DNA of 64,000 nt from Catalinimonas sp038039535 (GCF_038039535.1 NZ_JBBPHP010000017.1:62001-126000), one strand, 5' to 3'. Counted from the first letter of the stretch, positions 43,677-52,933 are shown. Numbers and translations are program-made. Notes: generated by a model not told the origin, from the letters alone.

Positions 43677-44285
43677 ATGCCCTCATCAGTAAACACGCAT
43701 AGCGATGCATATCTATGGAAACGCTTAAAACGAGGCGATAGGGAAGCTGTGAGTATTATATTTGACCAGTATATTTTACTCCTGTATAGCTATGGGCATA
43801 AATTCACCAGTAATCGTGAAGTAGTTGAAGATTGCATACAGGATTTGTTTGCTGAAATCTGGGAAAAGCGGGCTCGCCTGGGAGATACAGATACCATTAA
43901 GTTTTATTTATTCAAAAGCTTAAGAAGAAGAATCCTACGCTGCATCAAACAGGCTCAGCAGTGGGAGATTAGTGATGGAGTGGAGCATCACATTACTTCT
44001 TCTCAGGAGGATAAAATCATTTCTCAACAGCTCAGGGAAGAACAAATCAGACAACTCAATGAAGCCCTTCGTTCCCTGACCCGCAGGCAAAAAGAAGCTC
44101 TTTATTTAAAGTTTTACAACCGTTTCTCTTATGACGAAATCGCTGAGGTGATGGCTTTGAATAAGCGCACGGTTTACAATCTCATTTCTCAAGCCATCAG
44201 CAGCTTGCAAAAGGAACTAAAGTCTTCGCAGGATGTATTGTATCCGCTTTGGTGGCCGATTCTCCTAGGAATACTATTAGCATAA
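43677..44285 (+). CDS. ECF RNA polymerase sigma factor, cassette B
   Basis: The ATG at 43677 is preferred over a TTG at 43656 in the same frame; the product is 202 residues. Region 2 (about 20-90) has DREAVSIIFDQYILLLYSYG and VEDCIQDLFAEIWEK; region 4 (about 130-185) has LTRRQKEALYLKFYNRFSYDEIAEVM. The tail WWPILLGILLA is hydrophobic, like the tail of the sigma factor at 16366. It should drive cassette B (44.4-52.2 kb) when its FecR (44430) is relieved. Upstream, TCAAATTTTTATTTGA (43601-43616) is a 6-bp inverted repeat with a 4-base loop next to a TTATTTG box, a possible promoter/operator. Confidence 0.92.
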   Translation: MPSSVNTHSDAYLWKRLKRGDREAVSIIFDQYILLLYSYGHKFTSNREVVEDCIQDLFAEIWEKRARLGDTDTIKFYLFKSLRRRILRCIKQAQQWEISDGVEHHITSSQEDKIISQQLREEQIRQLNEALRSLTRRQKEALYLKFYNRFSYDEIAEVMALNKRTVYNLISQAISSLQKELKSSQDVLYPLWWPILLGILLA

Positions 44286-44429
44286 TTGTAATAAAAAGTA
44301 AGTTTAGCTCGCACGAATACAAGTATTTTGTTTGATTGTTGATTGATCTGTAAATCTTATTTTTTCTCATAAAAAAACCGTGAGCTTTCTTCACTTCCCG
44401 CTTTTACTGTATAGCAACAACCTATTACT

Positions 44430-45488
44430 ATGGATTATACAGGCTATACAGTCCATGACTTTGTGCTTGATGAGTATTTTCAGGAATGGGTCTTCCAGCC
44501 CAATCAGCAGAATACTTTGTTCTGGAAACAATGGTTACTCAAGCACCCTCAGCAGCAAAAAGATGTAGAGGAAGCAAAGCGTCTGTTACTTTCATTCTCT
44601 TTTGAACAGGCAGAAGTTTCGCAAGGAGAAATTGCTGATTTGAAATTTCGCGTACTTGAAAGTATTCCATCAAAACGGACTAAGCCACTTTACCTTCAAG
44701 CAGCTAAACCTCTCTATCTTAAATGGGCTGCCTCGGTAGCGGTTTTGCTTTCCCTGACTGCTCTTTTTTACTTTTTCCTGTTTCGTTCTTCGGATATGAT
44801 TAAGTACCAGACTGGCTACGGAGAAATTGAAGAAATCATGCTGCCCGATGGGTCTCAGGTCACCTTAAATGCCAACTCTTCTATTCAGTATGATGCTGAC
44901 TGGAAACATCAGGAAAGCAGAAAAGTCTGGCTGAATGGAGAAGCATTTTTTAAGGTAGTGAAAGATTCAACTAGCCAGGAAGCCTCATCAGCAAATAATA
45001 CAGAAAGATCTGCTTTTGTGCCTCGTAAGTTTGAAGTACTGACCCATGAGATGCGTATTGAAGTGCTAGGTACGCAGTTTAATGTCCGTGCCCGCCATTC
45101 AGCTACTGAGGTAGTACTTCAGGAAGGTAATGTACAATTATCTCTACTGGATAACAGAGGGCAGCCAACCATAGCGATGAAACCAGGTGAAAGGGTAATT
45201 TATAGCAAACAAACCCTAAGTCAGCAGCTTGTTGAGCCCGAAAAATACCTCTCCTGGCGCCAGAAGCAACTCATTTTTGAAGATCAAACCCTGGCAGAAG
45301 TAGCTCAAACTATAGAAGATACCTATGGTGTACAGGTAGTTTTTGAAGATGAGCAGCTACAGCATCTGATCTTTAATGGAGTAGTACCTTCTGATAATGT
45401 AGAAATATTGTTGGAAGCATTATCAGGTATTTACCAGATGGAAATCAGCAGAGAAGAAGATGTTATCACTTTTCATCCAAGGAAATAA
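44430..45488 (+). CDS. FecR-type anti-sigma factor, cassette B
   Basis: 352 residues, same layout as the protein at 17269: N-terminal cytoplasmic part beginning VHDFVLDEYFQEWV, one membrane helix at about 97-116, FecR domain (about 122-240; GYGEIEEIMLPDGSQVTLNA, VWLNGEAFFKV, IEVLGTQFNV), and a C-terminal DUF4974 domain (about 270-352; LIFEDQTLAEVAQTIEDTYG). It should pass the signal from the STN domain of the SusC at 45542 to the sigma factor at 43677. The ATG follows CAACAACCTATTACT. Confidence 0.93.
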   Translation: MDYTGYTVHDFVLDEYFQEWVFQPNQQNTLFWKQWLLKHPQQQKDVEEAKRLLLSFSFEQAEVSQGEIADLKFRVLESIPSKRTKPLYLQAAKPLYLKWAASVAVLLSLTALFYFFLFRSSDMIKYQTGYGEIEEIMLPDGSQVTLNANSSIQYDADWKHQESRKVWLNGEAFFKVVKDSTSQEASSANNTERSAFVPRKFEVLTHEMRIEVLGTQFNVRARHSATEVVLQEGNVQLSLLDNRGQPTIAMKPGERVIYSKQTLSQQLVEPEKYLSWRQKQLIFEDQTLAEVAQTIEDTYGVQVVFEDEQLQHLIFNGVVPSDNVEILLEALSGIYQMEISREEDVITFHPRK

Positions 45489-45541
45489 ACGCTCAGCCAT
45501 GCTGGGGAGTAGATTTTTAGATCAAATAAAACTGCAAAGTT

Positions 45542-48500
45542 ATGAACAAACCCTTACACTACTTTTACGGCTGCCTTATAGGGGCTTTACTGCTCTTATC
45601 CGGCAGGCCCACAGAGGCGCAGGATCTGGCCTCGCTATCACGTTTACCGGCATCACCTCACGATGGCACAGTCGCAAACACCCCTGATCAGGGTGAAAAA
45701 AACAAATCTTTAAAGTCTGTCTTGTCTGAACTGGAAGTTGAACATGCTGTCTATTTTAACTATGATACCAAACTCATAGAAAATAAAGAAGTAAGTATAG
45801 AAAGGCTTCAGGAAGCACAACAGAATAAAGCACTGGAGGAAGTGATGAAAACATTCCTTGAGCCACTGCATCTGAAATTCAAAAAGCTTCAGGATGGCTA
45901 TTACATGATTTACCAGGAGGCTGTGCTTCAACCTATCCAAAAAAAAGAGCCACAGACATCTACCTTCAAGCCCTCTACTGTAAATAGTCTGCAATCCATA
46001 GGAGCTTATCTGCCTATAATGAAATTGATGGCACAAACCATCTCCGGTACTGTCACGGATGAAGAGTCAGGCGAGCCTTTGCCGGGCGTAAATATTCTCG
46101 CTCAGGGCACCTCTCAGGGTACTGTAAGTGGTGTGAATGGAAATTATCGGCTCACCGTTGACGATGAAGTCACTACCTTGGTATTTTCTTCCATAGGCTA
46201 TGTATCTCAGGAAGTAGCGATCAATGATCAATCTATCATCAATGTCAGCCTGAGTCCAGATGTACAGTCTCTATCGGAAGTAGTCGTGGTAGGCTATGGA
46301 ACGCAGCAAAAAAGAGACCTGACCGGCTCGGTGAGTAAAGTGGAAGGTGAAAGTCTGGAAAATGTGCCTAGTGCAAGGGTGGATCAAATCCTACAGGGTA
46401 GAGCCCCCGGCGTGCAGGTAACCCAGGTAAGCGGTGAACCCGGCGCTGCTACCTCCATTCGGATCCGGGGAGGTAATTCCATCCAGGGTAATAACGAACC
46501 CCTATGGGTGATAGATGGAGTGATCGTAGGGCAGAATTTTGACCTGAACAATATTAATACCAACGACATCCAATCTATTGACATACTGAAAGATGCTACA
46601 GCTGTTTCCATTTATGGAACACGGGGTGCCAATGGCGTGATCCTGGTGACTACCAAAAATGGACAGGGAATCAAAGCAGGAAAACCGCAGGTATCCTTTA
46701 ATATGTACTCTGGTGTACAAAACATGATAGAAACTGCTGATTTCTTAAATGGCCCCCAGCATGCCGAATATTCCAATGAAGATGCTGAATTCAGGAGTGC
46801 AGCGCTACCATTTCCTGACCTGAACACAGTACCCGACGTGAATTGGGTTGACCAGGTGACCCGCAGTGCACCTATCAATAATGTAGATGTATCGGTTTCC
46901 GGAGCTTCCGAAGATCGGGATATCAACTATTATATTTCCGGTAATTATTTCAACCAGGAAGGAATTATCCGGAATTCAGGTATTAAAAAGTATATTTTCC
47001 GTGCCAATCTGGATTATGATTTATCCGATAAAGTACGAACCGGTTTCCGGCTCAATGTATCACGATTAAGAAGAGAAAATAACAAAACAAGCATAGATCA
47101 GATTTTTAGGGATCACTTATCTGCTCGTGCCATCTATGACGATGAAGGAAGGTACACGGCAGAAAACCCCGTTTCGGCTTCCATACAGACGAACCCTGAA
47201 GCAGATATCGTTTTAAGAGATGATCATAGTTTTGTGACCAACCTCTTAGGAAATTTGTACCTGGAAGTAGAGCCTGTAAGCGATCTGGTGATCCGCACTA
47301 CTTTTAGTCCTGAAATCAATGAGTTTAAGCGCAATAGGTTTAATCCCGGTGCTTTGCCCCAAAATTTCGTCATCAATGACGGAGGTGATGCCCGTATTGA
47401 TACCCGCTCCAGTGTAGGCTACATTAATGAAAATACTATTTCTTATAAAAAGAGCCTGGGCTCAGATCATGAACTGAATCTGCTGGGAGGATTTACCTTA
47501 CAGAAATATCAGGTAGAAGAAAACACTTCACAGGCGTTTCAGCTTTCCAACGACATCACCGGCTACAATAACCTGGCCTTCGGCTCTAACCCTAACCGAA
47601 ATATCGTAGGCTCTGATTATGATGCTTTTCAACTGATCTCCTGGCTGGGAAGGGTAAATTATATCTTCCAGAGCAAGTATCTCTTCACCTTTGTAGGTAG
47701 AGTGGATGGCTCATCCCGTTTTGCTCCCGGCAATAAGTACGGGTTTTTTCCTTCAGGTGCGGTAGCCTGGCGCTTGTCAGAAGAGCCTTTTATTCAGGAC
47801 TTAGGTGTATTTGATCAGCTTAAACTTAGAGCCAGCTATGGTATATCCGGTAGCCAGGCGATAGAATCTTTCCGAACACTTGCCCTGCTGGACAATGCCA
47901 ATACCACTTTCAATGGATCGGAGCAGGCCGGAGTGACCCTCGGAAGACCGGCTAATGATGAACTGAGGTGGGAAACCACTCATCAGTTTGATATCGGTCT
48001 GGAAGCTTCTTTCCTGGAAGGCAGACTTTCTTTTGAACTGGACTATTACAACAAAAGAACAGAAGACTTACTGCTGAATGTGCAGATTCCCCGCCAGACC
48101 GGTTTCGTAAGCCGCCTGCAAAACCTGGGAGAAATGAAGAATACAGGACTAGAGTTTATTCTGAACAGTGTAAACGTATCCCGAAATGACTGGCGGTGGT
48201 CAAGCATGCTTACGCTTTCCGGTAACAGAAACGAAGTGGTGGACCTGGGAGGTGTTGACCTGATTGACGTGGTAGACCCTTCTGCTACCGGGCAGGGTGG
48301 CCCCGGTGGTCGCTTAATCGTGGGAGAAGCTGCTCCGGTATTTGTCGGCGTGAATTATCTGGGTACCTGGAAGTCGCAGGAAGAAGTTGATGCTTCCGGG
48401 CAGGTCGGTCAGGATGTGGGTGGCCCCCGCTTTGGAGATACCAATGGAGATCAGCAGATTACAGAAGATGATTTCATCGTATTAGGAAGCCCGCAACCGG

Positions 48501-48997
48501 ATTTTATTTACGGTTTTCAGAACACAGTCTCTTACGGAAACTGGAGTCTTGACTTTTTCTTTCAGGGTACTTATGGCAATGAAGTGTTTAACAGCCTGAC
48601 CCAAACAGCTTTCTTCGGAAGAGCGGAAAGAACCAAATACGCGGAGACATTAGATCGTTGGACTCCCGAAAACCCTGACTCGGACATACCCCGGGCAGGA
48701 GCCGTAGCGGCTTTATCAGAAATCAAAAATAATTCTGAAATGATAGAGGATGGCACCCACATGCGACTCAAAAACCTGAAACTGACTTACAACCTACCAG
48801 TGCAAAACTGGGGTTTAAATGGCTTCAAAAGCATAAGTGTATACTTTACAGGGACGAACTTATTTGTGTTGTCTGACTTCAGATTGAAAGACCCTGAAAC
48901 CAGTATGTTTGGTAGAAGTAATGTGGCGCTTGGTTTTTCTGAAGGTGAATATCCCAGTGCAAGGATATTATCGCTTGGCATTAAGGCCGTACTTTAA
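45542..48997 (+). CDS. SusC/RagA TonB-dependent receptor with STN domain, cassette B
   Basis: 1151 residues: signal peptide (ends near TEAQD), STN domain (about 58-125; LSELEVEHAVYFNYDTKLI, FLEPLHLKFKKLQDGYYMIY), carboxypeptidase-regulatory-like domain (about 163-240; ISGTVTDEESGEPLPGVNIL), plug from about 243 (SEVVVVGYGTQQKRDLTGSV; IRIRGGNSIQGNNEPLWVIDG; ILKDATAVSIYGTRGANGV) and a long barrel ending in SLGIKAVL. It pairs with the SusD at 49033. The STN domain and the adjoining sigma/FecR genes show that it both transports and senses its glycan. Same architecture as the receptor at 18427. Confidence 0.96.
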   Translation: MNKPLHYFYGCLIGALLLLSGRPTEAQDLASLSRLPASPHDGTVANTPDQGEKNKSLKSVLSELEVEHAVYFNYDTKLIENKEVSIERLQEAQQNKALEEVMKTFLEPLHLKFKKLQDGYYMIYQEAVLQPIQKKEPQTSTFKPSTVNSLQSIGAYLPIMKLMAQTISGTVTDEESGEPLPGVNILAQGTSQGTVSGVNGNYRLTVDDEVTTLVFSSIGYVSQEVAINDQSIINVSLSPDVQSLSEVVVVGYGTQQKRDLTGSVSKVEGESLENVPSARVDQILQGRAPGVQVTQVSGEPGAATSIRIRGGNSIQGNNEPLWVIDGVIVGQNFDLNNINTNDIQSIDILKDATAVSIYGTRGANGVILVTTKNGQGIKAGKPQVSFNMYSGVQNMIETADFLNGPQHAEYSNEDAEFRSAALPFPDLNTVPDVNWVDQVTRSAPINNVDVSVSGASEDRDINYYISGNYFNQEGIIRNSGIKKYIFRANLDYDLSDKVRTGFRLNVSRLRRENNKTSIDQIFRDHLSARAIYDDEGRYTAENPVSASIQTNPEADIVLRDDHSFVTNLLGNLYLEVEPVSDLVIRTTFSPEINEFKRNRFNPGALPQNFVINDGGDARIDTRSSVGYINENTISYKKSLGSDHELNLLGGFTLQKYQVEENTSQAFQLSNDITGYNNLAFGSNPNRNIVGSDYDAFQLISWLGRVNYIFQSKYLFTFVGRVDGSSRFAPGNKYGFFPSGAVAWRLSEEPFIQDLGVFDQLKLRASYGISGSQAIESFRTLALLDNANTTFNGSEQAGVTLGRPANDELRWETTHQFDIGLEASFLEGRLSFELDYYNKRTEDLLLNVQIPRQTGFVSRLQNLGEMKNTGLEFILNSVNVSRNDWRWSSMLTLSGNRNEVVDLGGVDLIDVVDPSATGQGGPGGRLIVGEAAPVFVGVNYLGTWKSQEEVDASGQVGQDVGGPRFGDTNGDQQITEDDFIVLGSPQPDFIYGFQNTVSYGNWSLDFFFQGTYGNEVFNSLTQTAFFGRAERTKYAETLDRWTPENPDSDIPRAGAVAALSEIKNNSEMIEDGTHMRLKNLKLTYNLPVQNWGLNGFKSISVYFTGTNLFVLSDFRLKDPETSMFGRSNVALGFSEGEYPSARILSLGIKAVL

Positions 48998-49032
48998 GTC
49001 AGTATTTTTAAAATGAATAATCCAGAATAGTG

Positions 49033-50556
49033 ATGAAAAAACTTATATATAATTCACTCCTGAGCTTGTTGATGGTATTTACTTTTACAAGCTGTGAGGA
49101 TTTCCTGGCCGAAGAGCCACGACAAATCGTTTCTCCTTCCAACTTTTTTAATTCAGCATCGGAAGTGCAGTCGGCGGTCAACGGACTGTACAATATCTAC
49201 AAAAGTAATGCGCTACATTCTAAAATCGGCCTGGACAGGTTTTATGAAAATGGAGCCGATGTCATCGGACCCAATCGTGAGTTTGGGCAGGTAGAACCCA
49301 TACAAAACTATACTCTGAATGAAGGAAACGCAGGCGATATCTCCCAGGGAGGTGGTGCTCCTATTACCTGGCAGGATCTCTACCGGATCATCCAGAATGC
49401 CAATATCATTCTGGCCAATGTAGAAGGGAATGAAGATATCAGTGCAGAGAGTAGAGATCAGTTTGTAGGTGAGACATTGTTCCTGAGAGCTTATGCCTAC
49501 TACCACCTTACCAATCTGTGGGGAGATGTGCCTTACTTCAGAGATGTGCTTCCCATTGAGGAGATCAGGATATTGGGGCGTACCGATGTCAATGAAATAC
49601 GTAATGAACTGCTACAGGATTTACAGACTGCCCAGGATCTCCTGCCTGATAGCTACGGCGACAGCGAATTGGGTAGAGCTTCTAAATGGGCAGCGGCAAC
49701 AGTGATGGTAAAAATTTACCTGCTTCAGGAAAACTGGCAGGGTGCACGGGATAAGGCAGTTGAAATCATCAACAATTCTCCTCACCGTCTGCTGGAAGAT
49801 TATGCTGCAGTGTTTGCTCCTGATAATGAGTATAATGATGAAGTCATCTGGGCCATTGATTTTGTAAAAGATATCAACCAGGATGACTGGCCTGATCATT
49901 TTACGCCCAGGATACGCGACGAACCCCAAAACAGCGATGAAAGACCTGCCCTGAGTGAGGCGCTTAGCCAGAGAAGTGAAGGCTTTACCGGCTATGGACT
50001 GGCGATTCCTCTTCCCGACTATGTGAATGAGTTTCCCTTGGATGATTTGAGAAGGCCGTCCAATATTGTGGAGAGCTATCTTGGGTATGACCTCAACTTT
50101 CCCTATATGCCCAAGATGTGGAACCTGGACCAGATTAATTCTCCCCGGGGTAACCACGGTGACAATAAAATTATCTTCAGGATGGCAGATGTCTATCTGA
50201 TGGCTGCCGAGGCGGAGAATGAACTTAATGGCCCGGCTGATGCCTATCAGTATATTAATCAGGTAAGGGAGCGGGCTTATGAGCCAAATCAGCCGGTGTC
50301 AGGCTTGTCGCAGCAGGCTTTCCGGGAAGCCATTTATGATGAAAGACGCTGGGAACTGGGAGGTGAAGGCCATAGGCGATTTGATCTGATTCGCTGGGGC
50401 ATTCTGATGGATGTGGTACAGAATACGGAGTATAGGATTTATAATCCTGCCGCTAACATTCAGCCTCATCATGTATTGCTGCCTATTCCGGTGGAAGAGT
50501 TGCGGCTTAATCCTGCTTTACTGGAATCTGACCCTACCAATAACGGATATAGATAA
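49033..50556 (+). CDS. SusD/RagB glycan-binding lipoprotein, cassette B
   Basis: A GTG at 49030 precedes the ATG at 49033; the ATG (MKKLIYN) is taken as start, giving 507 residues. Lipobox FTSC (Cys21), then EDFLAEEPRQ. SusD features: SASEVQSAVNGLYNIY, ETLFLRAYAYYHLTNLWGDVPYF, IIFRMADVYLMAAEAENEL, AIYDERRWELGGEGHRRFDLIRWG. Partner of the SusC ending 35 bp upstream. The sulfatase of cassette B follows after 82 bp without a strong terminator between. Confidence 0.96.
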   Translation: MKKLIYNSLLSLLMVFTFTSCEDFLAEEPRQIVSPSNFFNSASEVQSAVNGLYNIYKSNALHSKIGLDRFYENGADVIGPNREFGQVEPIQNYTLNEGNAGDISQGGGAPITWQDLYRIIQNANIILANVEGNEDISAESRDQFVGETLFLRAYAYYHLTNLWGDVPYFRDVLPIEEIRILGRTDVNEIRNELLQDLQTAQDLLPDSYGDSELGRASKWAAATVMVKIYLLQENWQGARDKAVEIINNSPHRLLEDYAAVFAPDNEYNDEVIWAIDFVKDINQDDWPDHFTPRIRDEPQNSDERPALSEALSQRSEGFTGYGLAIPLPDYVNEFPLDDLRRPSNIVESYLGYDLNFPYMPKMWNLDQINSPRGNHGDNKIIFRMADVYLMAAEAENELNGPADAYQYINQVRERAYEPNQPVSGLSQQAFREAIYDERRWELGGEGHRRFDLIRWGILMDVVQNTEYRIYNPAANIQPHHVLLPIPVEELRLNPALLESDPTNNGYR

Positions 50557-50638
50557 AATCTGCTTATCTTCTTGGCTAAAGTTACTTTATGTTTTGATGA
50601 CATGGAGTACCTTTAGTTTAGTATGAAAACCTATTACT

Positions 50639-52243
50639 ATGCAACGCCTGTCTCTAGCCTATTTTCTTTCGTTTAGCCTACTCATATGGAGCGGATGTTC
50701 CTCTCTTAAAGAAGAAGCAACAGCCACAACTGCTTCTGAAAAGCCCAATATTATCCTCATTATGGCTGATGATATGGGATATTCTGATCTGGGCTGCTAT
50801 GGCTCGGAAATCAATACGCCTAATCTGGACCGTCTGGCGGCCGAAGGCATGCGGATGACACAGTTTTACAATACTGCCAAATGTACCGAAACTCGTGCTA
50901 CCTTACTCACCGGCCTGTATCATCAGCAGACCGATAACCTCAATCGTACAGATAATAACGTTACCCTTGCGGAAGTACTGAGAGAAGGCGGCTACCAGAC
51001 GATATTAAGTGGAAAGTGGCATCTGGGTCACTGGCAGGAAGAAAGAGATACGCCTAACCAACGTGGGTTTGATCATTACTTTGGTTTCTTATGCGGAGCT
51101 ATCGATTTTTTCACCGGCCTTGACTATGGCTCAGGCGTTAATTATATGCGCAAAGACACGGTGGAATATGAAGCTCCGGAAGACTTTTATGCGACTGATG
51201 CCTTTACCGAATATGCCATAGAAGAAGTAAGCCAGGCTTCTCAGAACGAACATCCATTCTTTCTGTATCTGGCCTATAATGCTCCACATTATCCACTGCA
51301 GGTACATGATGAGTATATTCAAAAATACGAAGGAATATACGATATAGGGTGGGATAGTCTGAGAACTGCCAGATACCAGCGAATGCAGGAAATGGGCATT
51401 GTGCATGCTGACTGGGCACTGACTCCCCGGGATAGCATTGCCCCGGCATGGGCGAGCCTGAGTCCGGCGCAAAAGGAAGAAGAACAGCTCTTGATGGCTA
51501 CCTATGCGGGCATGATTGACCGCCTGGATCAGCAGATTGGCTTGCTCCTTGACCAACTGGATAAACTGGGCATTGCTGAGAATACGCTGGTGATGTTTAT
51601 GTCGGATAACGGAGGCTGCCCTTATGATGCCAACCGCACCCCTAATGTGGCACCGGGACCGGAAGAATCTGCCAGAACCTATGATACCGAATGGGCGCAG
51701 GCTTCCAACACTCCTTTCCGTAAGTATAAACAATGGATACATGAAGGGGGCATTTCCAGTCCGATGATTATCCGCTGGCCGGAGAAAGTAGAAGCCAATA
51801 CTTTTTCAGATAGCCCGGGGCAGATTGTAGATATTATGCCTACCTTGATAGAAGTGGCAGGAACTACGTATCCGCAAGGCTATCAGGGACGAAACTTACT
51901 GCCGCCGGAAGGTATGAGCCTGCTGCCGATTTTTGAAGGCAATTCACTCAGCAGAGAGAAACCCATGTTCTGGGAATACCGGGGCAGCAGAGCCATCCGG
52001 GAGGGCGACTGGAAACTGGTAGGCGAAAGGGGAAGAGGGTGGGAATTATACGATCTCTCCCAGGACCGCTCGGAGATGAATGATCTGTCTGCTCAGTACC
52101 CCGAGCGCGTTTCAGCCATGATTTCCAAATATGATCAATGGGCAGAACGAATAGGTGGGAAGACCACAGAAGAAGCCATAGAAATGCCTGTCAATCAGCA
52201 GGATCGTTATCTTTACGAAGATGAGAAAGCACAAGCTGAATAA
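50639..52243 (+). CDS. S1-family sulfatase with atypical formylglycine motif, cassette B
   Basis: 534 residues; lipobox WSGC (Cys20). The overall sequence follows the sulfatase of cassette A (23601): NIILIMADDMGYSDLG, LSGKWHLGHW, YIQKYEGIYDIGWDSLRTARYQ and VMFMSDNGG are all present, so metal and substrate-pocket parts look intact. The formylglycine site reads C82-T83-E84-T85-R86: Glu replaces the Pro (or Ala) normally at the third position of CxPxR, while Cys and Arg remain. Whether formylglycine-generating enzyme accepts this site is uncertain. Its ATG follows AACCTATTACT, identical to the leader end of the FecR gene at 44430. Last gene of the glycan region. Confidence 0.92.
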   Translation: MQRLSLAYFLSFSLLIWSGCSSLKEEATATTASEKPNIILIMADDMGYSDLGCYGSEINTPNLDRLAAEGMRMTQFYNTAKCTETRATLLTGLYHQQTDNLNRTDNNVTLAEVLREGGYQTILSGKWHLGHWQEERDTPNQRGFDHYFGFLCGAIDFFTGLDYGSGVNYMRKDTVEYEAPEDFYATDAFTEYAIEEVSQASQNEHPFFLYLAYNAPHYPLQVHDEYIQKYEGIYDIGWDSLRTARYQRMQEMGIVHADWALTPRDSIAPAWASLSPAQKEEEQLLMATYAGMIDRLDQQIGLLLDQLDKLGIAENTLVMFMSDNGGCPYDANRTPNVAPGPEESARTYDTEWAQASNTPFRKYKQWIHEGGISSPMIIRWPEKVEANTFSDSPGQIVDIMPTLIEVAGTTYPQGYQGRNLLPPEGMSLLPIFEGNSLSREKPMFWEYRGSRAIREGDWKLVGERGRGWELYDLSQDRSEMNDLSAQYPERVSAMISKYDQWAERIGGKTTEEAIEMPVNQQDRYLYEDEKAQAE

Positions 52244-52326
52244 GCAAAGAAAGTAGATTGCCGAAATTTGTTGATCAACGAAAGTTTAGATTCAGATACA
52301 GAGACTCAATTATTATTTGATGAAAG

Positions 52327-52363
52327 CCCTTGATGTCTGCCAGGCATTAAGGGGGTTGTTTTT
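52327..52363 (+). terminator. Probable terminator at the end of the glycan region
   Basis: CCCTT (52327-52331) and AAGGG (52349-52353) enclose a further TGCC/GGCA pairing, followed by a TTGTTTTT run ending at 52363. It lies 84 bp after the last sulfatase stop and before the promoter-like box of the next gene, which fits a transcription boundary. Confidence 0.5.
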
Positions 52364-52385
52364 GGGGAGTGAAGCCACTAAGATA

Positions 52386-52416
52386 TTGCAAATATGTCCT
52401 GTCTCCTCTACATTTA
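52386..52416 (+). promoter_or_regulatory. Candidate promoter of the MbnP-type cluster
   Basis: TTG (52386-52388), a 20-bp spacer and TACATTTA (52409-52416) match the Bacteroidota promoter TTG-N19/21-TAnnTTTG except for the last base. The ATG at 52422 is only 6 bp further on, so the transcript would be nearly leaderless if this is correct. Confidence 0.45.
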
Positions 52417-52421
52417 CGACC

Positions 52422-52787
52422 ATGCGAAGATTCCTGTCATTAGGTCTGATCTGGATTGTAGTCCTCAATGCGATGTCATTGAGTGTGGTGCAGCTGAGCT
52501 TTGAGCTGAACAGGGACTATATTGCCGAGTTTCTTTGTATAGAAAGAGAAAAAGAGATCAGCGTTTGCCGTGGTATCTGCTTTCTTAAAGATAAACTCAA
52601 AAAGGCAGAAGACCAGCAGGAACAGAACCAGATGTCGCACGGTATTTTTGCGGTCTTCTATACGTCTTCCTATTGGGAAAATATCTTCCTGACGCCTGAA
52701 GCGCCCAGCATTATTTTTTCTACTTTCCAGGAAAATCTGCACGCAACCTCAGTAACTGAGCTGTTTTTCCACCCTCCCCGCGCATAG
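52422..52787 (+). CDS. Small membrane protein with Cys motif (first gene of MbnP-type cluster)
   Basis: The frame is open from 52317, but that part overlaps a terminator-like hairpin. The ATG at 52422 begins a membrane/signal segment (FLSLGLIWIVVLNAMSLSVVQL) and gives 121 residues. Downstream is the phrase ELNRDYIAEFLC39...SVC49RGIC53FLKDKLKKAED. Related small Bacteroidota proteins carry the pattern NxC...C.GKCYL.K.L next to copper-linked genes; here it reads CRGICFL. The three cysteines could bind metal, an inference only. It is followed after 146 bp by an MbnP-like lipoprotein gene. No enzymatic motif. Confidence 0.7.
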   Translation: MRRFLSLGLIWIVVLNAMSLSVVQLSFELNRDYIAEFLCIEREKEISVCRGICFLKDKLKKAEDQQEQNQMSHGIFAVFYTSSYWENIFLTPEAPSIIFSTFQENLHATSVTELFFHPPRA

Positions 52788-52933
52788 CGTGCATTCTTCC
52801 CTTTACGATTTGTCAACCTTTAAGCGCGTGAAGTGTAGCAGCTTGCCTAAACCGTTAAGCTATATATTCAGCAGCTTTAAAATGAAATGTCTGACAGATT
52901 CGTTTACCTATTACACATTCAAATTTTATCAAG

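Noticed and set aside
52317..52421. N-terminal extension of the Cys-motif membrane protein
   Set aside because: It begins with TTG, runs through a terminator-like hairpin and promoter box, and lies before a proper signal segment.
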